A stretch of DNA of 64,000 nucleotides, from contig CALWVE010000031.1 in assembly GCA_944384905.1 (NCBI GenBank), positions 124,001-188,000 of the forward strand, in the 5' to 3' direction. Positions within the stretch are counted from its first letter, which is position 1, and each line of letters begins with the position of its first letter. A program made the position numbers and the translations under genes. Positions 1 to 7,080 of this stretch are shown here, in pieces. This DNA is from an uncultured Clostridia bacterium. GTDB taxonomy: Bacteria; Bacillota; Clostridia; Oscillospirales; Acutalibacteraceae. Below the pieces are notes generated by a model that did not search any database, was not told where the DNA came from, and saw only the letters and a list, made by a program, of their open reading frames with translations.

Positions 1-693
1 GTTTCCGCTTCCGTCGCTTTGATGGAAGACGAAAAGCTTGTGGGAGAATTCTTTATCAATACAAAATTGACGCACAGCCGCACGTTGATGCCCATGGCGG
101 CTTCGCTCTTGCAGGCATCAGGCGTTTCTTTACAAGACATCGATTATTTTGCTGTGGCGCATGGCCCGGGTTCTTTTACCGGTGTGCGCATCGGCGTTGC
201 CACCGTTAAAGGTTTGGCCGCACCGAACGACGTGCCGTGCTGCCCGGTTTCATCTTTGCTTTCCATGGCATACAATCTGCAAAACATGGAAGGCGTGGTT
301 TGTGCGGTTATGGATGCCCGCTGCCATCAGGTATACAACGCTTTGTTCCGTGTACACGACGGCGTTATCACGCGTTTGTGTGAAGACCGCGCAATCGAAA
401 TCAATCAGCTGGCCGAAGAATGCCGGCCGTTTGGAAATGAACTGATTTTGGTAGGCGACGGCGCATCACTCTGTTACCACGATCCCGCAGGAGCATTCCG
501 TGACATGGGCGCCCGTCTGACCGCTGAAAACGTCCGTTTCCAGCGCGCTTCTTCCGTTGCCGCAGCGGCACGCACACAGATCGCGGCCGGGGATGTTTGT
601 TCGCCCGCCGCGCTTGCTCCTTTGTATCTGCGGCTTCCGCAGGCAGAACGGGAATTAAAAGCCAGAAAGGCTGCGCAAAAAGCAGCTCAATAA
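1..693 (+). CDS. tsaB: TsaB, tRNA threonylcarbamoyladenosine (t6A) biosynthesis subunit, 5' partial
   Basis: The reading frame is open from base 1, so the start codon lies outside the window; about 230 residues are visible and roughly a dozen are missing compared with the usual family length. The residues S-V-A-L-M-E-D-x-K-L-x-G-E near the start, L-T-H-S near residue 30 and G-P-G-S-F-T-G-V-R-I-G near residue 55 are the TsaB/YeaZ signature (inactive ASKHA fold). TsaB is the non-catalytic partner of TsaD in forming t6A at position 37 of ANN-decoding tRNAs. The gene ends 21 bp before rpiB and is probably cotranscribed with it. The ATG at 19 is internal, not the start. Confidence 0.93.
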   Translation, partial: VSASVALMEDEKLVGEFFINTKLTHSRTLMPMAASLLQASGVSLQDIDYFAVAHGPGSFTGVRIGVATVKGLAAPNDVPCCPVSSLLSMAYNLQNMEGVVCAVMDARCHQVYNALFRVHDGVITRLCEDRAIEINQLAEECRPFGNELILVGDGASLCYHDPAGAFRDMGARLTAENVRFQRASSVAAAARTQIAAGDVCSPAALAPLYLRLPQAERELKARKAAQKAAQ

Positions 694-714
694 TAGAAAA
701 GGTGGAAATGAAAC

Positions 715-1161
715 ATGGTTGTAGCTTTGGCTTGTGATCACGGCGGATTTGAACTCAAAGAGGCCGTAAAAAAGCACTTGGAAGAAAAGGGATATACCTG
801 CAAGGATTTCGGCGCCTACAGCACGGATTCGGTAGACTATGCTCCCATTGCGGCGCAGGCTGCCCACGCGGTTGCTTCCGGCGAAGCTGAGCGCGGTGTA
901 TTCTGCTGCTCTACTGGTATCGGTATCTCGATTGCCGCAAATAAGGTGAAGGGTATCCGCGCGGCTCTGTGCACCAACGCTTACTGCGCAGAAATGACCC
1001 GCCGTCACAACAACGCCAACGTTTTGTGCATGGGCGGCAAGGTTGTAGATGTAGCAACTGCGCTGGAGCTGGTCGATACCTTCTTCTCCACGGAGTTCGA
1101 AGGCGGACGCCACGAACGCCGTATCGGCCAGATCGCAATGATCGAAAACGGAGAACTGTAA
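715..1161 (+). CDS. rpiB: Ribose-5-phosphate isomerase B
   Basis: The 148-residue protein has the RpiB/LacAB fold signature: an N-terminal A-C-D-H-G-G-F-E-L-K motif, C-S-T-G-I-G-I-S-I-A-A-N-K carrying the catalytic cysteine at about residue 65, and R-A-A-L-C-T. It interconverts ribose 5-phosphate and ribulose 5-phosphate in the non-oxidative pentose phosphate pathway, in the cytoplasm. An AGGTGG ribosome binding site precedes the ATG. A strong intrinsic terminator follows directly, so tsaB-rpiB looks like the end of a transcription unit. An allose or galactose 6-phosphate isomerase role is possible but no sugar genes are adjacent. Confidence 0.93.
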   Translation: MVVALACDHGGFELKEAVKKHLEEKGYTCKDFGAYSTDSVDYAPIAAQAAHAVASGEAERGVFCCSTGIGISIAANKVKGIRAALCTNAYCAEMTRRHNNANVLCMGGKVVDVATALELVDTFFSTEFEGGRHERRIGQIAMIENGEL

Positions 1162-1169
1162 AGTAAATG

Positions 1170-1196
1170 AGCCGTCGCTTTGCGGCGGCTTTTATC
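1170..1196 (+). terminator. Rho-independent terminator after rpiB
   Basis: A nine-base stem (AGCCGTCGC against GCGGCGGCT, one G-T pair) with a TTT loop is followed by TTTATCTT. It starts nine bases after the rpiB stop codon and excludes the upstream ATG at 1167 as a start for the next gene. Confidence 0.85.
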
Positions 1197-1226
1197 TTGT
1201 TTGATGTAAAGAAAAGGAATTTACCT

Positions 1227-1937
1227 ATGCGCTTAATTTTTATCCGACACGGAGATCCCGATTACGCCATCGATTCGTTGACAGAAAAAGGGTGGAAAGA
1301 AGCCGCACTGCTGGCCAAGCGAACAGCCAACTGGCATGTTGATCATATTTATTGTTCGCCGCTGGGTCGTGCAAAAGATACCGCGTCTAAATCTCTTGAA
1401 AAATGGGGCAGAGAGGCGCAAATTTGTGACTGGCTCCAGGAATTTCCCGCCAGAATCGCAGATCCCAAAACGGGAGAACCCAGAATTGCGTGGGATTTGC
1501 TGCCCAATATCTGGACACACGATCCGCTGCTGTTCGACCACGAAAAATGGACACAATCTCCCTTGATGACAACCGGAAATGTAGACGCCGTTTATCAAAA
1601 CGTCTGTGCCGGTCTGGATGGACTGCTGGCGGATTTCGGTTATCATCGTACCGGAAACTTCTATACATTCGATGAATCAAAACCGGACACGCTCGTGTTT
1701 TTCTGCCATATGGGAATCACCCTTGCACTGGTTGCACATTTGCTCAATATCGCGCCCACACAGCTTTGGCACGGTATGTTCCTGGCGCCCACTTCCGTAA
1801 CCGTTCTGGCCACGGAAGAACGGGAAGGGAAAAACGCCTATTTCCGTATGCAGGTTGCCGGAGATACCAGCCACTTGCGATTTGAAAATGAACCGGTTTC
1901 CAAATCCGGTTATTTTACCGACGCGTTTCATGGATAA
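1227..1937 (+). CDS. Histidine phosphatase family protein (phosphoglycerate mutase-like)
   Basis: The 236-residue protein begins M-R-L-I-F-I-R-H-G-D, with the catalytic R-H-G of the histidine phosphatase (branch 1) superfamily at residues 7-9. The second catalytic histidine is in F-F-C-H-M-G-I-T near residue 160. The members are phosphatases or mutases using a phosphohistidine intermediate; the substrate cannot be told from sequence. The start at 1227 is chosen because AAAGGA sits just upstream and the in-frame ATG at 1167 overlaps the rpiB terminator hairpin. It has no membrane segment and is expected in the cytoplasm. Confidence 0.85.
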   Translation: MRLIFIRHGDPDYAIDSLTEKGWKEAALLAKRTANWHVDHIYCSPLGRAKDTASKSLEKWGREAQICDWLQEFPARIADPKTGEPRIAWDLLPNIWTHDPLLFDHEKWTQSPLMTTGNVDAVYQNVCAGLDGLLADFGYHRTGNFYTFDESKPDTLVFFCHMGITLALVAHLLNIAPTQLWHGMFLAPTSVTVLATEEREGKNAYFRMQVAGDTSHLRFENEPVSKSGYFTDAFHG

Positions 1938-1970
1938 TAGATAATCTTTTTCTCGCTCTGTTTCTTTTTA

Positions 1971-1999
1971 TAGACATTTTCACTTTCATCTGTTATAAT
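1971..1999 (+). promoter_or_regulatory. Sigma-A promoter of the HAD hydrolase gene
   Basis: The -35 TAGACA (1971-1976) and extended -10 TGTTATAAT (hexamer 1994-1999) are 17 bp apart. The predicted start is near 2006. A perfect inverted repeat brackets the -10 and is listed separately. Confidence 0.8.
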
Positions 2000-2018
2000 A
2001 ATGTTATAAAAGTGAAAA
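1977..2018. promoter_or_regulatory. 10-bp inverted repeat bracketing the HAD gene -10 element
   Basis: TTTTCACTTT at 1977-1986 is repeated as its exact complement AAAGTGAAAA at 2009-2018, separated by 22 bp. The arms are about three helical turns apart centre to centre and flank the -10. This geometry fits a repressor operator. No regulator gene is adjacent. Confidence 0.5.
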
Positions 2019-2050
2019 TCAAACGATAAAAAGAAACGGAGTGAATTTTT

Positions 2051-2893
2051 TTGGAAGATATTTTTGCAACATTTGTAAAGAAACACGACTATCTCGTGTG
2101 TATCGACTCGGACGGCTGTGCCATGGATACCATGGATATTAAGCACATCCGCTGCTTTGGCCCCTGCATGGTAGACGAATGGCAGCTGGATGCCTGGCGT
2201 CAGCCGATTTTGGACCGCTGGAATGAAATCAATCTGTATTCCATGACCCGCGGCATCAACCGATTTAAAGCACTGGCTATCGCGCTGGAAGAGGTCCACG
2301 CTCAGTATACGCCCATTGAAGGCATCGAAGAGCTGAAGGACTGGGCTGAGCATGCCAAAGAACTTTCAAATGGCGCTCTCGAAACCATTCTGAAAGAAAA
2401 AGACTGCCCCATTCTGGCAAAAGCGCTGAGCTGGTCGAAAGCAGTTAACGCGTCGATCAATAAGCTCCCGGAAGAAGAAAAGCTTCCTTTCAAGGGTGTT
2501 TTGGAAGGCATTTCTGCCGCGCACGAACAGGCCGATGTAGCGATCGTTTCTTCCGCTAACCTCGACGCCGTACTGGCCGAGTGGGAAAAGCATCATCTTT
2601 TGCAGCATACAGACATTGTTTGCTCGCAGAGTGCCGGAAGCAAAGCGCACTGCATTGCAGAGCTGCTGAAAAAGGGCTATGAAAAAGATCACGTTCTTAT
2701 GCTGGGCGATGCTCCGGGCGACCGCGATGCTGCACAGAAGAACGGTGTTCTGTATTACCCGATTCTGGTGCGCCATGAATTTGAATCTTGGACACGCTTT
2801 AAGGATGAAGCGCTGGATAAATTCCTGAGCGGAACGTATGCCGGTGCTTATCAAGATGAACTGTTGGATGCATTTGTGAAGAATCTTTCTTGA
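2051..2893 (+). CDS. HAD family hydrolase
   Basis: The 280-residue protein has HAD motif I as C-I-D-S-D-G-C near residues 18-24, with the nucleophile and acid/base aspartates, motif II in I-V-S-S-A-N-L near residue 165, and motif IV as L-G-D-A-P-G-D-R-D-A near residue 223. An all-alpha cap region lies between motifs I and II. It is a cytoplasmic phosphatase or phosphoglucomutase-like enzyme of unknown substrate. The start is TTG at 2051, chosen because CGGAGTG lies at normal distance and no ATG is nearby. It forms a single-gene unit with its own promoter and a terminator shared with the convergent tyrS. Confidence 0.8.
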   Translation: MEDIFATFVKKHDYLVCIDSDGCAMDTMDIKHIRCFGPCMVDEWQLDAWRQPILDRWNEINLYSMTRGINRFKALAIALEEVHAQYTPIEGIEELKDWAEHAKELSNGALETILKEKDCPILAKALSWSKAVNASINKLPEEEKLPFKGVLEGISAAHEQADVAIVSSANLDAVLAEWEKHHLLQHTDIVCSQSAGSKAHCIAELLKKGYEKDHVLMLGDAPGDRDAAQKNGVLYYPILVRHEFESWTRFKDEALDKFLSGTYAGAYQDELLDAFVKNLS

Positions 2894-2911
2894 TTACCGC
2901 TATTAAAACGG

Positions 2912-2945
2912 AAAATGCCGCAGGCTAAAAACCTGCGGCATTTTT
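2912..2945. terminator. Bidirectional terminator between the HAD gene and tyrS
   Basis: AAAATGCCGCAGG pairs with CCTGCGGCATTTT around a short A-rich loop, with A and T tracts on both sides, so it can end both convergent transcripts. Confidence 0.9.
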
Positions 2946-2955
2946 GCGTGTTCAA

Positions 2956-4182
2956 TTATTCTACAATCACTTTGCGGAAAATCTTCTTGCCCTTGCGAAC
3001 CACAACATAGCCCTTATCAAAATCGGAACGGTTCAGACGGGCAGAGGGATCTGCCATTTTCACATCATCTACCGTGATGCCGCCCTGCTGCACCAGCTGT
3101 CTGGCCTCACGCTTAGAGGGAGCCAAGCCGGTACGAACCAGAAGATCCAGAAGACCAATCGTATCGTCGGCAAAATCTTCGCCGCTAACGGAAGCCACCG
3201 GCATATTTTCCACATCTGCGGCACCGGAGAACATCGCGCGTGCGGCCGCCTGAGCCTTATCGGCTTCTTCTTTGCCGTGTACCAAAGCGGTGAGCTCATG
3301 GGCAAGAATCTCTTTTTTCTCGTTGATGCGGGAATCCTCCCAGCTATCCATGGCTTCGATTTCTTCAATCGGCAGGAAGGTGAGCATACGCAGGCACTTC
3401 ATGACGTCTGCGTCGTCTACATTGCGCCAGTACTGATAGAATTCAAACGGGCTGGTTTTGTTCGGATCAAGCCATACGGCGTTGCCGGCTGTTTTGCCCA
3501 TCTTTTTACCGTTGGAATCTGTCAGCAGGGTAATGGTCATGGCGTGCGCATCCTTGCCCAGCTTTCTGCGGATCAGTTCCGTGCCGCCCAGCATGTTGCT
3601 CCACTGGTCGTCTCCGCCGAACTGCATGTTGCAGCCATAATGCTGGAACATGTAGTAGAAGTCGTAAGACTGCATAATCATATAATTGAATTCCAGGAAG
3701 CTCAGACCTTTTTCCATACGCTGCTTATAGCATTCGGCACGCAGCATATTATTGACCGAGAAACAGGCGCCGACTTCGCGCAGCAGTTCAACATAATTCA
3801 GATTCAGCAACCAGTCTGCGTTGTTGAGCATTGTGGCTTTGCCTTCGCCAAACTCGATAAAGCGTTCCATCTGGCGTTTGAAACAGGCGGCATTGTGTTC
3901 AATGTCTTCACGCGTCAGCATTTTGCGCATATCGGTACGGCCGCTGGGGTCACCGATCATCGTAGTGCCGCCGCCGATCAGAGCGATCGGCTTGTTGCCA
4001 GCCATCTGCAAACGCTTCATCAGCGTGAGCGCCATAAAATGACCGGCCGTCAAGCTGTCTGCCGTGCAGTCAAAGCCAATGTAGAACACGGCCTTGCCGC
4101 TGTTGACCATTTCGCGGATTTCATCCTCATTGGTTACCTGAGCAATCAGCCCGCGCGCTTTGAGTTCTTCGTAAATTCCCAT
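2956..4182 (-). CDS. tyrS: Tyrosyl-tRNA synthetase
   Basis: The 408-residue class I synthetase charges tRNA-Tyr. Visible parts are the G-F-D-C-T-A-D-S-L segment leading to T-A-G-H at the HIGH position (about residues 40-48), G-D-P-S-G-R-T-D, the tyrosine-binding Q-F-G-G-D-D-Q-W, the K-M-G-K-T form of KMSKS near residue 240, and a C-terminal S4-like RNA-binding domain. The first histidine of HIGH is replaced by threonine. The start at 4182 follows AAAGGATG at proper spacing. Expression is controlled by the T-box leader immediately upstream. Length and architecture are normal for bacterial TyrRS. Confidence 0.96.
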   Translation of the reverse strand: MGIYEELKARGLIAQVTNEDEIREMVNSGKAVFYIGFDCTADSLTAGHFMALTLMKRLQMAGNKPIALIGGGTTMIGDPSGRTDMRKMLTREDIEHNAACFKRQMERFIEFGEGKATMLNNADWLLNLNYVELLREVGACFSVNNMLRAECYKQRMEKGLSFLEFNYMIMQSYDFYYMFQHYGCNMQFGGDDQWSNMLGGTELIRRKLGKDAHAMTITLLTDSNGKKMGKTAGNAVWLDPNKTSPFEFYQYWRNVDDADVMKCLRMLTFLPIEEIEAMDSWEDSRINEKKEILAHELTALVHGKEEADKAQAAARAMFSGAADVENMPVASVSGEDFADDTIGLLDLLVRTGLAPSKREARQLVQQGGITVDDVKMADPSARLNRSDFDKGYVVVRKGKKIFRKVIVE

Positions 4183-4204
4183 CTTCGTACATCCTTTCAC
4201 GGGG

Positions 4205-4486
4205 GCATAGAAAAAGCCCCCTGCATTTCTACAGAGGGCGAATCAATCGCGGTACCACCTCATTTTACCGTTTCCTCACGAAAACGGCCTCACGGGTACG
4301 GAACGGACTTTATCCGTCATTTACCCTTACGCGATAACGTGCGCACACGGCCCAGCCTACTCAGATTCATATCCGTTCAGCCGGCAGCTCCGGAATGTAT
4401 TTCTGCTTGTCTTCCGCATCTGCTCACATCAACCGCAGACTCTCTGAAGCGGGTAAGGACTGCATACTTGTTTCCTTCACAGCTTT
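4205..4486 (-). ncRNA. T-box riboswitch (tyrosine specifier) controlling tyrS
   Basis: On the minus strand a long structured leader ends in the T-box sequence GGTGGTACCGCG (4248-4259 on the plus strand). A terminator follows: GCCCTCTG pairs with CAGGGGGC (4216-4239) before TTTTT. The Stem I distal features AGAGAG and GATGTGAGC are present. In the specifier loop the triplet UAC lies at 4397-4399, matching tyrosine. Uncharged tRNA-Tyr should stabilise the antiterminator and allow tyrS transcription. Confidence 0.94.
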
Positions 4487-4492
4487 TTTAAT

Positions 4493-4521
4493 AAAATACC
4501 CCAAAATCACAGGTTTGTCAA
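4493..4521 (-). promoter_or_regulatory. tyrS promoter
   Basis: On the minus strand TTGACA (4516-4521) and TATTTT (4493-4498) are 17 bp apart, placing the start near 4486 at the head of the T-box leader. Confidence 0.75.
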
Positions 4522-4548
4522 TCCCTTTTAAAAAATATTAAAAATCTA

Positions 4549-4577
4549 TTGACAAAAGAACAGCAGCCCGATATAAT
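4549..4577 (+). promoter_or_regulatory. Consensus sigma-A promoter of the GT2 gene
   Basis: TTGACA (4549-4554) and TATAAT (4572-4577) match both consensus hexamers exactly with a 17-bp spacer. It runs divergently from the tyrS promoter. Confidence 0.9.
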
Positions 4578-4579
4578 CT

Positions 4580-4606
4580 AAGTGTACTGTAACGGATAGT
4601 ACACTT
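4580..4606. promoter_or_regulatory. Palindromic operator candidate over the GT2 start site
   Basis: AAGTGTACT (4580-4588) and AGTACACTT (4598-4606) form a perfect 9-bp inverted repeat with a 9-bp spacer. It begins two bases after the -10 and covers the expected transcription start, as TetR-type operators often do. No TetR-family gene is present in the window. Confidence 0.6.
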
Positions 4607-4632
4607 GGCTTTGAAAGAGTGGAGTGATTGTA

Positions 4633-5883
4633 ATGATTGGTTTCTGGATCATCAGCGCCATTATGGCGATTTTATCTATTTTATGTTTTGGCTATCAGTT
4701 CTATTATCTTCTTATTTCCCTTTTTAGGCCCTCTAAACAATTTAAAGAGGGCGGACGCAATCGTTTTGCTGTTTTAATCGCAGCCAGAAACGAAGAAAAT
4801 GTTATCGGCAATCTGATCGACAGCATCAAAGCGCAGACCTATTCGCAAGAACTGGTCGATGTTTATGTCGTGGCCGATAACTGCACGGATGCTACGGCTG
4901 AAGTTTCGAGAAAACATGGAGCCACCGTCTTCACCCGACTCAGCGAGAAAAAAGGGAAGGGTTACGCTTTGGATTTCCTGCTTCAGAAAATCCGAGAGCG
5001 CTATGGTTTTGACGTTTACGACGGTTATTTCGTATTTGATGCCGACAACCTGCTTGATCCGCATTTTATCGAAGAAATGAACCGTGTATTTTCTGCCGAT
5101 TATAAAATCGTTACCGGCTACCGCAATTCTAAGAATTTTGGTGCAAGCTGGGTTTCTTTCGGCTACGCTATCTGGTTTTTGCGCGAAGCACGTTATCTCA
5201 ACAAACCCAGAATGCTGCTCAATACCAGCTGCACGATCAGCGGCACCGGCTTTTTGATGCATCGCGATATTGTTAAAAAATACAACGGCTGGCGTCAGCA
5301 TCTGCTGGTGGAAGACATTCAGTTTTCCGCTGAAAATATTCTGGACGGTGAAATCATCGGTTACTGCGAAAACGCAATCCTTTATGACGAACAGCCCGAA
5401 GATTTTGCTTTGTCCTGGACACAGCGCCTGAGATGGGTACGAGGACACATCCAGATTGTCGGTCATTATGGACTCAAGCTGCTGCGTGGGATGTTCTCTC
5501 CCAATTTTTCTTCCTGCTATGACTTTTTGATGAATATCTTTCCCGCCGTTGTTCTTCCGCTTTTGGGAATCTTTGTCGGCGTGGGGCAGACCATCTATAT
5601 GCTTGTTACGCAAAAAGGCTCTTTAGGTGTTGCTTTATTGTTCGTACTGGGCGCTCTTTTGGGTTCTTATTTCTTCTTCTTTTCCACAGCCGCGCTTACC
5701 CTGCTGACGGAATGGAAGCGAATCAAAGCAGCACCCGGCCGCAAAATTGCTTATCTGTTCCTGTTTCCCGTCTTTATGGCAACTTACCTGCCTATCGCGG
5801 TTGCCTGTGTCTTCCAAAAAGTAGAGTGGAAGCCTATTCGTCATACCGTTGCCGTTACGCTCAACGATATTGAGCATAAATAA
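4633..5883 (+). CDS. Processive family 2 glycosyltransferase, membrane protein
   Basis: The 416-residue protein has an N-terminal membrane segment (residues 3-25), a GT-A domain with I-A-A-R-N-E-E near residue 50, D-A-D near 136, E-D near 227 and Q-R-L-R-W near 264, then two or three C-terminal membrane segments. The D, DxD, ED and QxxRW set marks processive enzymes of the cellulose, chitin or poly-N-acetylglucosamine synthase type. It probably polymerises or transfers sugars at the inner face of the membrane. The ATG at 4633 is preferred over the GTG at 4624, which overlaps the GGAGTG binding site. A lipoprotein gene follows 19 bp later, so the two likely form an operon. Confidence 0.82.
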   Translation: MIGFWIISAIMAILSILCFGYQFYYLLISLFRPSKQFKEGGRNRFAVLIAARNEENVIGNLIDSIKAQTYSQELVDVYVVADNCTDATAEVSRKHGATVFTRLSEKKGKGYALDFLLQKIRERYGFDVYDGYFVFDADNLLDPHFIEEMNRVFSADYKIVTGYRNSKNFGASWVSFGYAIWFLREARYLNKPRMLLNTSCTISGTGFLMHRDIVKKYNGWRQHLLVEDIQFSAENILDGEIIGYCENAILYDEQPEDFALSWTQRLRWVRGHIQIVGHYGLKLLRGMFSPNFSSCYDFLMNIFPAVVLPLLGIFVGVGQTIYMLVTQKGSLGVALLFVLGALLGSYFFFFSTAALTLLTEWKRIKAAPGRKIAYLFLFPVFMATYLPIAVACVFQKVEWKPIRHTVAVTLNDIEHK

Positions 5884-5902
5884 AAAACGGGGAGGAGATT
5901 TT

Positions 5903-6313
5903 ATGAAAAAGAAACGGACAGCTTGTCTTTGTATGGGCGTTTTGCTGCTGTTTCTGCTAACGGGATGCAGCCGTTTCGTCGCCTTAAACCAGGTTGATAA
6001 GATCGAAAAAATCGTTATCACGGATGAAAACGACAAAACGCTGGAACTCAACGATGTTTCCCGCTGTGAAGAATTGATTGAGCTGCTGACTAAAGAAGCT
6101 GATTTCAACGGAAAAGGGAAGAGTGCTTCTTATCTCGACAGCGACCACCTGAGCGTTTATCTTACAATCGGGGATACCATTTACAGCTACTACATTTATC
6201 CCGACAGCATTCAGCGAACACAAAACACCAACAAATCCGGTCCCATTGCCGTTTACGATTCCGCATTGGCAAACCGGGCACAAACACTAGCTAACAAGAT
6301 TCTTTCAGAATAA
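5903..6313 (+). CDS. Small lipoprotein of unknown function (DUF5301-like)
   Basis: The 136-residue product has a lipoprotein signal peptide: charged K-K-K-R start, hydrophobic core and lipobox L-L-T-G-C with the lipidated cysteine at 22. The mature part contains K-I-V-I-T-D-E-N-D-K and a C-S-Y-Y-I-Y-P-like beta-rich stretch; it resembles small clostridial DUF5301-type lipoproteins, an assignment made from memory only. A GGGGAGGAG binding site selects the ATG at 5903. Its position directly after the glycosyltransferase suggests an extracytoplasmic accessory to that enzyme, which is inference. Confidence 0.75.
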   Translation: MKKKRTACLCMGVLLLFLLTGCSRFVALNQVDKIEKIVITDENDKTLELNDVSRCEELIELLTKEADFNGKGKSASYLDSDHLSVYLTIGDTIYSYYIYPDSIQRTQNTNKSGPIAVYDSALANRAQTLANKILSE

Positions 6314-6322
6314 ACACTTCTA

Positions 6323-6359
6323 GAAAAAGCGCACAGCCGATTGGCTGTGCGCTTTTTCC
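6323..6359. terminator. Bidirectional terminator between the lipoprotein and the gatD-like gene
   Basis: GAAAAAGCGCACAGCC pairs with GGCTGTGCGCTTTTTC around GATT, with A and T tracts on either side. It serves the two convergent units. Confidence 0.92.
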
Positions 6360-6372
6360 ATATCCCGAAGGA

Positions 6373-7080
6373 TCATTCTTTCACTTTGGTTTCAAAATCT
6401 TTCAGACGCTCACGATAAGCGTCTTCCACTTCGGTTTCAAAGGCCAAAACCGGCTCTTTAGGTCCGCCCATACGCCGAATCAATTCCTTGGTAAACGGAG
6501 GATTTAGCACCAACAGCGGCCCCAACAGATAAGTTCCAAAGAAGTTACCTACACAAATGCCTTCTGTTTTGCACTTGGGATTCATTCCCGCACCCTTTTG
6601 CAGTTGCAAAAAGGCAGGAAGGTTTTCTCCGGGAAAAGTCTGGGTAAAGGTTGCACGAAAACCGAGTACATCCATTCCTTCGAATTTTCCGAGAACCGGG
6701 CCATTCGTGCGGTGCATCATATCGCGCCGAACGGTAAAATCAAGCAGATCCAGACCATTCACGCGTCCCGTACGGACGTCTTCGATCCAGCGGCCGAAAA
6801 TTTCATGTGCATTGCCGGTAGCAAGAATCACTGTGCCGTTTTCGATCATCTCACGCAAACGGGCGCCATAGGGAAGCAGCGCTTCGATCATCTTGACCTG
6901 TGCGTTTTCGGTCGACGGCCCGATATAAAGCAGATTCACATTCTGTTCGGCAAATGCCGGTTTTTCGCCATAGGCTGTTTCGATAAATTCAGCATCCGGC
7001 AGGCACTGACGCAGATAACGCATATTGCCTACATCACCAAACAAGTTACACATTTCGGGAAATAAAGCTTCGATAATCAT
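6373..7080 (-). CDS. GatD-like type 1 glutamine amidotransferase homologue lacking the catalytic Cys and His
   Basis: The 235-residue protein has the GatD/CobB-type class I amidotransferase fold: L-F-P-E-M-C-N-L-F-G-D-x-G-N at the N-terminus and G-x-x-x-G-T-Y-x-x-G-P-L-L near the C-terminus. In working GatD the nucleophile lies in C-G-G-Y-Q-x-x-G; here residues 88-96 read T-G-N-A-H-E-I-F-G, with no cysteine. The catalytic histidine of Y-L-H-G-P is L186 in Y-L-L-G-P. Both codons were read directly on the minus strand. It overlaps the murT-like gene by four bases (ATGA), so the pair is translationally coupled. It is probably a structural partner without glutaminase activity. Family membership is clear; the function is open. 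Confidence 0.82.
   Translation of the reverse strand: MIIEALFPEMCNLFGDVGNMRYLRQCLPDAEFIETAYGEKPAFAEQNVNLLYIGPSTENAQVKMIEALLPYGARLREMIENGTVILATGNAHEIFGRWIEDVRTGRVNGLDLLDFTVRRDMMHRTNGPVLGKFEGMDVLGFRATFTQTFPGENLPAFLQLQKGAGMNPKCKTEGICVGNFFGTYLLGPLLVLNPPFTKELIRRMGGPKEPVLAFETEVEDAYRERLKDFETKVKE

Noticed and set aside
2944..4491. Open frame of 515 codons on the plus strand, antisense to tyrS and its T-box
   Set aside because: It mirrors tyrS codon structure, runs through the T-box leader, has no ribosome binding site and no recognisable protein family. It is a shadow frame.
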